From: Daejeonella oryzae DSM 19973
GTDB taxonomy: Bacteria; Bacteroidota; Bacteroidia; Sphingobacteriales; Sphingobacteriaceae
Assembly (NCBI RefSeq): GCF_000422945.1
Contig: NZ_KE383964.1
Location: forward strand, 473,650-537,649
Direction: 5' to 3'
DNA: 64,000 bases
This document shows, piece after piece, positions 26,582-34,190 of this stretch. How positions within the stretch are numbered: position 1 is the stretch's first letter; every line of letters starts with the position of its first letter. The position numbers and the translations under genes were made by a program. Below the pieces are notes generated by a model. That model searched no databases. It saw only the letters and a list, made by a program, of their open reading frames with translations, and was not told where the DNA came from.

Positions 26582-28861
26582 ATGAAGCAAACTTCCTTTA
26601 TTTTAATATTCCTGTTTATAAGTTTAGTAGCTTTTTCTCAAGACTCTCAGATTTCCGGACAGGTTACCGCTTCGGGTAAAGGACTTGCGTTTGCAAGTGT
26701 AAGTGTTCTAAAAACTACTGAAGGAGCTACCACAGATAGTTTGGGAATCTTTAACCTAAATGGATTGATGAAGGGAAATTATATTTTGAAGGCTTCGGCA
26801 ATAGGTTATATTTCTGTTAGCAAACCGATTAGTTTAACTGACAGCCAAACTGTTGTACTTGACTTTAATCTGATGCCGGATAAGAGTTCTTTGGATGAGG
26901 TTGTCATCACCGGGACTATGAAGGAAGTTAACCGGTTGGAAAGTCCTGTTCCGGTAGAAGTTTACAGTCCCGCATTTTTTAGAAAAAATCCCACGCCGTC
27001 AGTATTTGATGCTTTGCAAAATGTCAACGGAGTACGGCCGCAGTTAAACTGTAATGTTTGCAATACGGGAGATATTCATATCAACGGATTAGAAGGACCT
27101 TACACTATGATCTTAATTGATGGCATGCCTATCGTTGGAGGTTTATCATCTGTTTACGGGTTGTCCGGAATACCAAATGCATTAATTGAACGCGTTGAAA
27201 TTGTCAAAGGTCCGGCATCATCACTCTACGGATCTGAAGCGGTAGGCGGGCTCATAAATATCATCACCAGGAAACCTCAAAATGCTCCAATATTATCAGC
27301 TGATATATTTACTACATCCTGGCAGGAAGTGAATACCGATATAGGTTTTAAATTGAATGCAGGTAAAAAAGCCCTAGTGCTAACCGGAATAAATTATTTT
27401 AAATATGGCAACCGCATCGATAACAATGATGATAATTTTACCGATGTAACACTTCAGGATCGGATATCGATCTTCCAGAAATGGAATTTTGAAAGGAAGG
27501 AGAACCGGCTGTTTAGTGTTGCGGCACGTTATAATTACGAGGACAGGTGGGGTGGAGACGTAACCTGGAATAAGTCATTTAGGGGAGGTGATGAACGTTA
27601 CGGAGAAAGTATTTACACCAAAAGGTGGGAGTTGTTTGGTAATTACCAGCTTCCTGTAAAAGAAAAAATGATGCTGGCTTTTTCATTTAATGACCATGAC
27701 CAGAATTCTGTTTACGGCACCACTTCATTTCTTGCCCGTCAGAAAATTGCATTTTCACAGTTAAGCTGGGATAAAAAAATAAAGAAACACGATCTGCTGG
27801 CAGGTGCTGCTTTGCGTTACACATATTATGATGATAATACAACTGCTACAGCTGTTGGAAACGGAATAATTAATTCAGCTCAGAAAGTATGGCTGCCGGG
27901 TATTTTTATACAAGACGAAATAGCTCTGGCCACAAAGCATAAAATCCTGATGGGACTTCGTTATGATTATAACTCAGTTCATGGTAGTATTTTAACTCCA
28001 AGATTTGCCTATAAATGGATAATAAACGAAAAAGGCATTATCCGATTAAATGCCGGAACCGGATTTAGAGTGGTTAGTTTGTTTACTGAGGAGCATGCTG
28101 CTTTAACGGGAGCCCGGGATGTGATGGTTACTGAAGAATTAAAGCCCGAAAAAAGTTATAATGCCAATCTTAATTTCCTGAAAAAAATATATTTCGGTAA
28201 CGGCAATTTTATAGGGTTTGATGCTTCGGCATGGTACACTCGTTTTAATAACCAAATTATCCCGGATTATGAGTCGGATGTAACTAAAATAATTTACAGC
28301 AACCTGGATGGCTTTGCCGTTTCACGTGGGATTAGTGCCAATGTAGATTTTAATCTGATTAATGGACTTAAGATTCTTGCAGGCGGTACTCTGATGGATG
28401 TTTTTTCAAAAAATGAAATTAAAAGCCGACCAGTTTTAACAGAGAAATGGAGTGGAACATGGGCAATTTCTTATAAAATTCCTAAAATAAATATAGGGTT
28501 GGATTATACGGGAAATATTTATGGCCCCATGCGTTTGCCAAAACTAAGTTCAAGCGATCCGAGAAGTGAATCTTCGCCAGTTTGGAGTATTCAAAATATT
28601 CAATTGACTTTTTCGGGCGATAAACGCTATGAAATTTATGGCGGAATTAAAAACCTGTTGAACTGGACACCTGGTAAAAAAGATCCGTTTCTAATTGCCA
28701 GAAGCAGAGACCCTTTTGATAAAAATGTACAGTACGATACAGACGGAAAAGTGATTGCAACAGCCGATAATCCGTATGCATTAACATTTGATCCGAGTTT
28801 TGTATATGCACCAAATCAGGGGATGCGGGGATTTTTAGGAGTTAGGGTAAATTTCAGATAA
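26582..28861 (+). CDS. TonB-dependent outer-membrane receptor, predicted metal (manganese) uptake
   Basis: The 759-residue protein has a signal peptide (about 1-20), a carboxypeptidase-like regulatory domain (about 22-105), a TonB plug domain (ILIDGMPIVGG, IERVEIVKGPASSLYGSEAVG) and a long beta-barrel ending GFLGVRVNFR. The plug has an uncommon CxxC pair, C157 and C160, in NCNVCNTGD, which could bind metal or form a disulfide. General annotation would be a TonB receptor of unknown substrate. The context is more telling: an operator shared with mntR, a periplasmic thioredoxin-like gene 7 bases downstream, and convergent mntH-mntR. Together these suggest uptake of manganese or a related metal complex. 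Confidence 0.85.
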   Translation: MKQTSFILIFLFISLVAFSQDSQISGQVTASGKGLAFASVSVLKTTEGATTDSLGIFNLNGLMKGNYILKASAIGYISVSKPISLTDSQTVVLDFNLMPDKSSLDEVVITGTMKEVNRLESPVPVEVYSPAFFRKNPTPSVFDALQNVNGVRPQLNCNVCNTGDIHINGLEGPYTMILIDGMPIVGGLSSVYGLSGIPNALIERVEIVKGPASSLYGSEAVGGLINIITRKPQNAPILSADIFTTSWQEVNTDIGFKLNAGKKALVLTGINYFKYGNRIDNNDDNFTDVTLQDRISIFQKWNFERKENRLFSVAARYNYEDRWGGDVTWNKSFRGGDERYGESIYTKRWELFGNYQLPVKEKMMLAFSFNDHDQNSVYGTTSFLARQKIAFSQLSWDKKIKKHDLLAGAALRYTYYDDNTTATAVGNGIINSAQKVWLPGIFIQDEIALATKHKILMGLRYDYNSVHGSILTPRFAYKWIINEKGIIRLNAGTGFRVVSLFTEEHAALTGARDVMVTEELKPEKSYNANLNFLKKIYFGNGNFIGFDASAWYTRFNNQIIPDYESDVTKIIYSNLDGFAVSRGISANVDFNLINGLKILAGGTLMDVFSKNEIKSRPVLTEKWSGTWAISYKIPKINIGLDYTGNIYGPMRLPKLSSSDPRSESSPVWSIQNIQLTFSGDKRYEIYGGIKNLLNWTPGKKDPFLIARSRDPFDKNVQYDTDGKVIATADNPYALTFDPSFVYAPNQGMRGFLGVRVNFR

Positions 28862-28868
28862 AAGAATT

Positions 28869-29339
28869 ATGATTGTTTCTCGGCTGATAATCTTATTAGT
28901 TTCTATTTTCACATTCAGTTTTTCTGCCAAATGCCAAATTGTAGAATTTCATGAAATTGAACAATTGCAAAAGCTGGAGAAAAAACCGGTTATGGTTTTA
29001 ATTGGTACCAGCTGGTGCAACTATTGTCAGAGTATGAAACATCATCTGCTAAGAGATGATATTTCTTCTGATCTACTTAATAAATTTTATGTGATTTTTC
29101 TTGATGCCGAGCAAAAACAACCAATACGCTATGGCGGAAAAGTTTTTAAGTTTAAGCCTAACGGACAAAATACTGGAGTTCATGAACTGGCTCAGGAATT
29201 AGGCACCGTTAATAATCAATTATCGTATCCCACAATTTGCTTCCTAAACCAGCAAAATGAAATTATTTTCCAGCACGCCGGTTATCTAAGTCCAAAAGCT
29301 TTAAGCAAACTTTTTGAAACGATTTCTAAGCTGAATTAA
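28869..29339 (+). CDS. Periplasmic thioredoxin-like protein
   Basis: This 156-residue protein has an N-terminal signal peptide (about 1-22) and a thioredoxin fold with active-site-like SWCNYC at C50 and C53, followed by YPTICFLNQQNEIIFQHAGY, which holds the cis-proline equivalent (SYPT). This resembles thioredoxin-like DsbD-gamma or SoxW-type proteins acting in the periplasm. It starts 7 bases after the TonB receptor stop, so the two form an operon under the predicted MntR operator. A role in keeping the receptor's plug cysteines reduced, or in metal release, is plausible but only inferred. Confidence 0.78.
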   Translation: MIVSRLIILLVSIFTFSFSAKCQIVEFHEIEQLQKLEKKPVMVLIGTSWCNYCQSMKHHLLRDDISSDLLNKFYVIFLDAEQKQPIRYGGKVFKFKPNGQNTGVHELAQELGTVNNQLSYPTICFLNQQNEIIFQHAGYLSPKALSKLFETISKLN

Positions 29340-29372
29340 CAATACTTTCCTCTGCTGAACTAAAACAGTTTG

Positions 29373-29403
29373 GTTATTAAGAAATTCTTCATTTCTTAAT
29401 AAC
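29373..29403. terminator. Bidirectional hairpin between the thioredoxin-like gene and mntH
   Basis: A 13-base perfect inverted repeat (GTTATTAAGAAAT and ATTTCTTAATAAC) with a TCTTC loop lies between the convergent units. It is AU-rich and lacks a strong T-tract on either side, so it may be a terminator or an mRNA-end stabiliser. Confidence 0.5.
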
Positions 29404-29416
29404 AGAATTTCTATGG

Positions 29417-31303
29417 CTATTTTATAATCAGTATTGGGATGTTTACATGGTGTCGAACAGTGTTTACGGTTGTTCCAAAAATCAGGTCACTTAATCCTTT
29501 GTGGCCGTGAGCTCCCATCACTAATAATTGCACATCCTGATCTTTTACCAGATTATATATTGCTTTTGAAGCGGTGCCGTAGCCAATAGAAACCTCGGCT
29601 TTATAACCCATGTTTTCCAGGTTTAATTTGTATTTCTGAAGATTGGCCATATCACTTTGTGTTTCCAGATCCAGGACCTCTTCTCCATGAAAACGTGCTC
29701 CTGCAGTTTCTACTACATGAATTAAATAATAGGTCGCATTTTTACCTCCCTGAATCAGCGCATGACGTATTGTATTACGATCTTTCGATGAAAAATCAAC
29801 GGGAATGCCGATACGCTGATAGTGTATATTTTCTACGTTTCCAATTTCCAAAGCTCCGCCATGCGGAACAATTGAAATAATGCGTTCCGTTTTTTTGAGA
29901 AAGGGAACAATAAAAACATATAATAAGAGAAAAGTAACCAAGAGAAGCAATGGAAAAATAATTAAATAAATCCACCAGGTATTTCCCTCAGCTTCATTAA
30001 TCCAGCCTGAAATTTCCTGCCAAACCAATTTAACATTCAGACCAACGATTATAAAAGCACTAATCCACGCTAAAATTTTTACCCATGTTTTGATGGTGTA
30101 ATCTTTCATTTTTTTTCTGTCAGAATTAAAATGAATTAAGGGAATTATAGCAAATCCCAGCTGTAAGCTTAAAACCACCTGGCTTAAAACCAAAAGTTGT
30201 CCTAAAGCTCCTTCACCAAAATATAGAATTGTAAAAAATGCAGGCGTTATCGCTAATAATCTGGTAATTAACCTTCTGATCCAGGGTTGTATTCTCAAAT
30301 TTAAGTGTCCTTCCATCACAATCTGACCTGCCAATGTTCCGGTAATAGTGGAGCTTTGCCCCGCTGCTATTAATGCAATTGCAAAAAGAGTAGGAGCAAC
30401 AGAACCAAATATGTTTTCCAGGAGTTTATAAGCATCCTGAATCTCTGCGACTTCAAACATGCCATTTTTAAAAAAGGCGGTTGCAGCAAGTATTAAAATG
30501 GCAGCATTTACAAAGAATGCAAGGTTTAAGGCAATAGAAGTATCTATTAAATTATATTTCAGGGCATCTTTTATCCCTTTGGGGCTGCGTTCAATTTTCC
30601 TGGTTTGAACCAGAGATGAATGCAAATATAAATTGTGGGGCATTACCGTAGCTCCTATAATACCAATTGCGATATACAGCGCATTACCAGATAAAATAGA
30701 AGGCTTAAATCCGGAAAGCACCTCGCCGATCATAGGCTGAACTATAAACATTTCGGTCAGGAAGGAGATACCCACAATAAAAACCATGGATACTATAAAT
30801 ACCTCCATCATCCGCATACCCTTATTCATCAGGAATAAGAGTAAAAAAGTGTCTAACACAGTAATTGAAATTCCCCAGATTAATGGAAGTCCGAATAAAA
30901 GGTTAAGACCAATGGCCATTCCAATGATCTCTGCAAGATCGCAGGCTATAATGGCTATTTGAGCCAGGAGATATAACGGATAATTGACAAATTTTGGATA
31001 TGCTTTTCTTGATGCCTGTGCCAAATCCAGTCCCTGTACAATTCCCAAACGGGCACTTAAAGACTGCAATAAAAGGGCAATCAGGTTAGACATTAATAAA
31101 ACCCAAATCAAGCTGTAGCCAAACTGGCTTCCGCCGGCAATATCTGTTGCCCAATTTCCGGGGTCCATATAGCCAACGCTTACCAGATAGGCAGGCCCTA
31201 TAAAAGCAAAAACTTTTCTCCATCCGGTTTTACCAGCAGTATTCACTGTGCCGTGCACTTCGCTTAGCGACTCGCTTTGACTGATTTCAGGTTTATTATT
31301 CAT
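29417..31303 (-). CDS. mntH: Nramp-family manganese transporter fused to a UspA domain
   Basis: The first 470 or so residues are an Nramp proton-coupled divalent metal importer of the inner membrane: the metal-binding motif DPGNW at 47-51 in the first helix and MPHNLYLHSS in the sixth. After the last helix, the C-terminal 130 residues form a universal stress protein (UspA) domain with an intact ATP-binding motif GxxG-x9-G(S/T) (GAHG at 597-600, GTT at 610-612). Total length is 628 residues, against about 410-450 for plain MntH. The start overlaps the mntR stop by four bases (ATGA), so they share a transcript. The fusion suggests that nucleotide binding gates transport, an inference. Confidence 0.9.
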   Translation of the reverse strand: MNNKPEISQSESLSEVHGTVNTAGKTGWRKVFAFIGPAYLVSVGYMDPGNWATDIAGGSQFGYSLIWVLLMSNLIALLLQSLSARLGIVQGLDLAQASRKAYPKFVNYPLYLLAQIAIIACDLAEIIGMAIGLNLLFGLPLIWGISITVLDTFLLLFLMNKGMRMMEVFIVSMVFIVGISFLTEMFIVQPMIGEVLSGFKPSILSGNALYIAIGIIGATVMPHNLYLHSSLVQTRKIERSPKGIKDALKYNLIDTSIALNLAFFVNAAILILAATAFFKNGMFEVAEIQDAYKLLENIFGSVAPTLFAIALIAAGQSSTITGTLAGQIVMEGHLNLRIQPWIRRLITRLLAITPAFFTILYFGEGALGQLLVLSQVVLSLQLGFAIIPLIHFNSDRKKMKDYTIKTWVKILAWISAFIIVGLNVKLVWQEISGWINEAEGNTWWIYLIIFPLLLLVTFLLLYVFIVPFLKKTERIISIVPHGGALEIGNVENIHYQRIGIPVDFSSKDRNTIRHALIQGGKNATYYLIHVVETAGARFHGEEVLDLETQSDMANLQKYKLNLENMGYKAEVSIGYGTASKAIYNLVKDQDVQLLVMGAHGHKGLSDLIFGTTVNTVRHHVNIPILIIK

Positions 31304-31956
31304 ATAACCGCTAATAGATTTTTTGCCACTTCACGGCTGATGCTAATAGTTTTATCATTATTAATTTCCAGAGTGATGCTTCCGTCAAACTCCATGACAT
31401 CAATAATTTTAATTAAGGTTCCTAAAGTTAAACCGCTTTTTTCAAGGTATTGAAGGAAAATAGCTGAGTGCTCACTTACACCCGAAATTTTTCCCTGTTC
31501 GCCGGGTTTCATTTTATTAAGGTTGACAAAGGGTTTTTGAAGAATCTTTCCGTTGCTGTCGGGAATAGGATCTCCATGAGGATCAGATTTAGGGTAGCCC
31601 AGGAACTTGTCTAATCGTTCAATAAGTTCCGGAGAATTAATATGTTCAAGTTCTTCTGCAATATCATGCACTTCATCCCATTTAAAATCCAGCTTTTCTA
31701 CCAGGAAAACCTCCCAAAGACGATGCTTGCGAATAATTTCTGTAGCGGTTTGCTTTCCAGATTCAGTTAGTGTAGCTCCCTGATATTTTATATAATTAAT
31801 TAACTTCTTTTCTGCCAGCTTTTTAAGCATATCGGTTACCGAAGCGGCCCGGGTGTTCACTACCTCGGCAATTCCATTGGTAGTTACTACAGATCCATCT
31901 TCCTTACTTAGATGAAAAATAGTTTTAAGATAATTTTCTTCAGTAAAAGAATGCAT
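31300..31956 (-). CDS. mntR: DtxR/MntR family metal-dependent repressor
   Basis: The 218-residue protein has an N-terminal winged helix (about 1-60), a dimerisation domain, and a C-terminal SH3/FeoA-like domain (from about 150). By comparison with known homologues, the primary metal site has N8, E101, E104 and H105. MntR of Bacillus has D8, E99, E102 and H103, whereas DtxR uses Met and Cys, so the acidic/amide set favours manganese over iron. The ancillary-site ligands H78, E82 and H97 are kept. It overlaps mntH and lies behind a palindrome matching the one before the TonB receptor, consistent with autoregulation. The start at 31956 places the operator 36-51 bases upstream. Confidence 0.85.
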   Translation of the reverse strand: MHSFTEENYLKTIFHLSKEDGSVVTTNGIAEVVNTRAASVTDMLKKLAEKKLINYIKYQGATLTESGKQTATEIIRKHRLWEVFLVEKLDFKWDEVHDIAEELEHINSPELIERLDKFLGYPKSDPHGDPIPDSNGKILQKPFVNLNKMKPGEQGKISGVSEHSAIFLQYLEKSGLTLGTLIKIIDVMEFDGSITLEINNDKTISISREVAKNLLAVI

Positions 31957-31975
31957 GCATGAATATATTATTCAG

Positions 31976-31983
31976 CAAACCTA
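31976..31983 (-). promoter_or_regulatory. Promoter -7 box of mntR-mntH
   Basis: Minus-strand TAGGTTTG matches TAnnTTTG, about 20 bases before the mntR start. The predicted operator at 31992-32007 covers the region where the -33 element should be. Confidence 0.55.
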
Positions 31984-31991
31984 ATAATATA

Positions 31992-32007
31992 TTTAGATAT
32001 GTCTAAA
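31992..32007. promoter_or_regulatory. Predicted MntR operator upstream of mntR-mntH
   Basis: TTTAGATATGTCTAAA is an inverted repeat with TTTAGA and TCTAAA arms, almost identical to the site before the TonB receptor (26539-26554). Both sites are also preceded by an AATAATAT-type sequence. Its location over the -33 region fits repression by the adjacent gene product. Confidence 0.68.
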
Positions 32008-32059
32008 AAATTGTGTCAAAAAATTATTAAAAATATATCGAACATTTTTAAGAAGAATA

Positions 32060-32089
32060 TTTGGTATTTGTTTTTTAAACTTACTTTTG
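32060..32089 (+). promoter_or_regulatory. Promoter of the Lrp-family gene
   Basis: TTTG (32060-32063), an 18-base spacer and TACTTTTG (32082-32089) match the Bacteroidota promoter pattern. The box ends 7 bases before the ATG, so the mRNA may be leaderless or nearly so. Confidence 0.62.
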
Positions 32090-32096
32090 TGATAGT

Positions 32097-32567
32097 ATGG
32101 CATTTGAATTAGACAAAATAGATTTTCGCATCCTGAAAATTCTTCAGGAAAATGGTCGAATTACCAATCTGCAGCTTTCTTCTGAAGTTGGTTTATCACC
32201 TGCTCCAACATTAGAACGAGTGAGGAAATTAGAGAATGCAGGCTTCATTAAAAGTTACCATGCTCTTGTAGATGAAGATCTGCTGGGATTAGGAATTAAA
32301 ACTTTTATTCAGGTACAGCTGGACTTTCATAAAAATAATACCATACAGGTTTTTCTTGAGGAAGTTAAAGCAATCAAAGAAATTACCGAATGTCATCATG
32401 TTACCGGTCAGTGTGATTTTCTGCTTAAAGTGTATGTGAAAGACATTAAGGCTTATGAGCGATTGATTATGGACAAAATCAGTAAAATCGGGGTGGTAAA
32501 AACCTTTCAAACTATGATGATTATGTCTACCAACAAAAAGGAGCCGGCTATTCCTCTGGAATACTAA
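32097..32567 (+). CDS. Lrp/AsnC family transcriptional regulator
   Basis: The 156-residue protein has an N-terminal helix-turn-helix (LDKIDFRILKILQENGRITN, then LSSEVGLSPAPTLERVRKLE) and a C-terminal RAM/ligand-binding domain (VTGQCDFLLKVYVKDIKAYE), the standard two-domain Lrp/AsnC design. Such proteins respond to amino acids and form octameric or larger rings. The effector here is unknown. It is monocistronic, divergent from mntR and convergent with ung, and its stop overlaps the ung stop. Confidence 0.92.
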   Translation: MAFELDKIDFRILKILQENGRITNLQLSSEVGLSPAPTLERVRKLENAGFIKSYHALVDEDLLGLGIKTFIQVQLDFHKNNTIQVFLEEVKAIKEITECHHVTGQCDFLLKVYVKDIKAYERLIMDKISKIGVVKTFQTMMIMSTNKKEPAIPLEY

Positions 32568-33244
32568 TCAGGAAGCTGCCAGTTAATTTTTTCAATATTT
32601 TGTTTTTGAAGAAACTCGTTTGCCTTGATAAAATGATTGCACCCGAAGAAACCATTATAGGCTGAAAATGGCGACGGATGCGCCGCCGTGAGTATATAAT
32701 GTTTACTTTGATCAATCAGAACTGCTTTATCTTTAGCGTAATTTCCCCAAAGCATAAATACAATTCCGTTTTTTTTTTCGCTTAATAACGAAATAACGGA
32801 GTCCGTAAATAGTTCCCAGCCTCTTTTTTGATGCGAACCGGCTTTTGAAGCTTCAACCGTAAGCACAGAATTTAAAAGTAAAACACCCTGATCTGCCCAT
32901 GGAGTTAAATCGCCATTTTTTGGATCACGGTAATCCTGATATTCATTTTTTAGTTCCTTGAAAATATTTTTTAGAGATGGCGGAGGTGCAGTGCCATCCA
33001 TTACAGAAAACGATAAGCCATGAGCCTGATTTTTTCCATGATAAGGATCCTGACCCAGGATCACAACTTTTACTTTTGAAAACGGAGTATGATTAAAAGC
33101 ATTAAATATTTTTGCATTTGGCGGGTACGTTATAACACCATTTACTTGTTCATTTTTAAGAAATTTTCGCAATTGCTGCATGTTATCAGAATTCAATTGA
33201 TCTTCTAAAACATCTTTCCAGCTTTTATCAAGTTCGCCTGACAT
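32564..33244 (-). CDS. ung: Uracil-DNA glycosylase
   Basis: Ung removes uracil from DNA to start base excision repair. The 226-residue protein has the water-activating motif GQDPYHG (with the catalytic aspartate) and the minor-groove loop motif HPSPFSAYNGFFG near the C-terminus; both are the family-1 UDG signatures. Length and start are typical. It is a single-gene unit; its stop codon shares the tetranucleotide CTAA with the convergent Lrp gene. Confidence 0.97.
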   Translation of the reverse strand: MSGELDKSWKDVLEDQLNSDNMQQLRKFLKNEQVNGVITYPPNAKIFNAFNHTPFSKVKVVILGQDPYHGKNQAHGLSFSVMDGTAPPPSLKNIFKELKNEYQDYRDPKNGDLTPWADQGVLLLNSVLTVEASKAGSHQKRGWELFTDSVISLLSEKKNGIVFMLWGNYAKDKAVLIDQSKHYILTAAHPSPFSAYNGFFGCNHFIKANEFLQKQNIEKINWQLPD

Positions 33245-33325
33245 AATTCTTTGTTAAAATATTGGTTAAACCGTCAAATAAACGGATATTTGCAATCACA
33301 AATCTAACAGATTAAGAATAAAGCA

Positions 33326-33871
33326 ATGCCTAATTTTATAAGATTGATCATCGCATTTGCGATTTTAGGAGCGGCCATCGCATTAATGATTTTTGGCTTT
33401 TGGGGATGGGGTATTCCATTGGTATTAGTGGCCATTTTGGTTGCGGTTACCTATATGTTTAATGAAAATATGCTAATCGCCCAATATTTTCTGCGCAAAG
33501 AAAATATGGAAAAATCCAAACAATGGCTGGATAAAATCACCGATTATGAAAAACAATTGATCAGCACGCAGCAGGGATATTATCATTTACTTCTGGGCAT
33601 GATTGAATCGCGAAAAGCGCCTTTACAATCTGAAAAATATTTTAAGAAGGCACTTACGCTGGGAATGACCATGGATCACAATATCGCCCTGGCGAAATTG
33701 AGCCTTGCAGGAATTGCGATGGCTAAACGCAACAAACGCGAAGCCAGCATGTATTTACAGGAAGCGAAAAAAGCAGATAAAAATAAATTGCTGGCTGATC
33801 AGATTAAAATGATGAAAGATCAGATGGGCCAGCTTGATCGTACAGTACAGCAGACACGCTCATACAGGTAA
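33326..33871 (+). CDS. Membrane-anchored TPR-like protein, unknown role
   Basis: This 181-residue protein starts with two closely packed hydrophobic helices (IRLIIAFAILGAAIALMIFG and WGIPLVLVAILVAVTYMF), then a soluble helical region with TPR-like periodicity (SKQWLDKI, GYYHLLLGMIESRKA, SEKYFKKALTLG, AKLSLAGIAMAKRNKREA). The C-terminus is lysine- and glutamine-rich. Such small anchored TPR proteins are usual scaffolds in Bacteroidota, but I cannot name a partner. It lies alone between ung and a small conserved-looking reading frame. Confidence 0.7.
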   Translation: MPNFIRLIIAFAILGAAIALMIFGFWGWGIPLVLVAILVAVTYMFNENMLIAQYFLRKENMEKSKQWLDKITDYEKQLISTQQGYYHLLLGMIESRKAPLQSEKYFKKALTLGMTMDHNIALAKLSLAGIAMAKRNKREASMYLQEAKKADKNKLLADQIKMMKDQMGQLDRTVQQTRSYR

Positions 33872-33893
33872 AAAATTAAGCCTCTAAAAATTT

Positions 33894-34109
33894 CTATTTA
33901 TCACGCAGATTATCAAATCTGGAAGCTGATTGTGAATTAGAAATTCGGCTGATAATATCCTCCTCGGCATCTTCTGTAGTTTTGCTGAAAAATAATTGTT
34001 CTGCCTGAATCCGTTTTAAAAGCTGGTTAATAAATGGAAGTTCAAAATCATCCTTGGAAAGTTTAATCAAATATTCTTTCTCCGTAATTTCTAAGCTTGA
34101 GTATCTCAT
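33894..34109 (-). CDS. Small hypothetical protein, 71 residues
   Basis: The product begins MRYSSLEITEKEYLIKLSKD and is acidic and helical in the middle (LLKRIQAEQLFFSKTTEDAE), with no signal peptide, cysteine or membrane helix. It has an ATG start, does not overlap any other gene and sits just past the lysS terminator on the same strand. On the minus strand a TATTTTTG box is visible near 34129-34136. The shape (a DUF or antitoxin-like small protein) does not let me assign a function. Confidence 0.6.
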   Translation of the reverse strand: MRYSSLEITEKEYLIKLSKDDFELPFINQLLKRIQAEQLFFSKTTEDAEEDIISRISNSQSASRFDNLRDK

Positions 34110-34136
34110 TTCTTATATTTTTATAATCAAAAATAC

Positions 34137-34170
34137 AAAAGGCCGGTAAAGTAATCTTTACCTGCCTTTT
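34137..34170 (-). terminator. Terminator of lysS
   Basis: Fifteen-base arms with one mismatch (AAAAGGC-CGGTAAAG and CTTTACC-TGCCTTTT) enclose a TAAT loop, 20 bases after the lysS stop, with a T-rich run following on the minus strand. This is a strong intrinsic terminator candidate. Confidence 0.72.
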
Positions 34171-34190
34171 AAGCTTATATTATTCTTATG

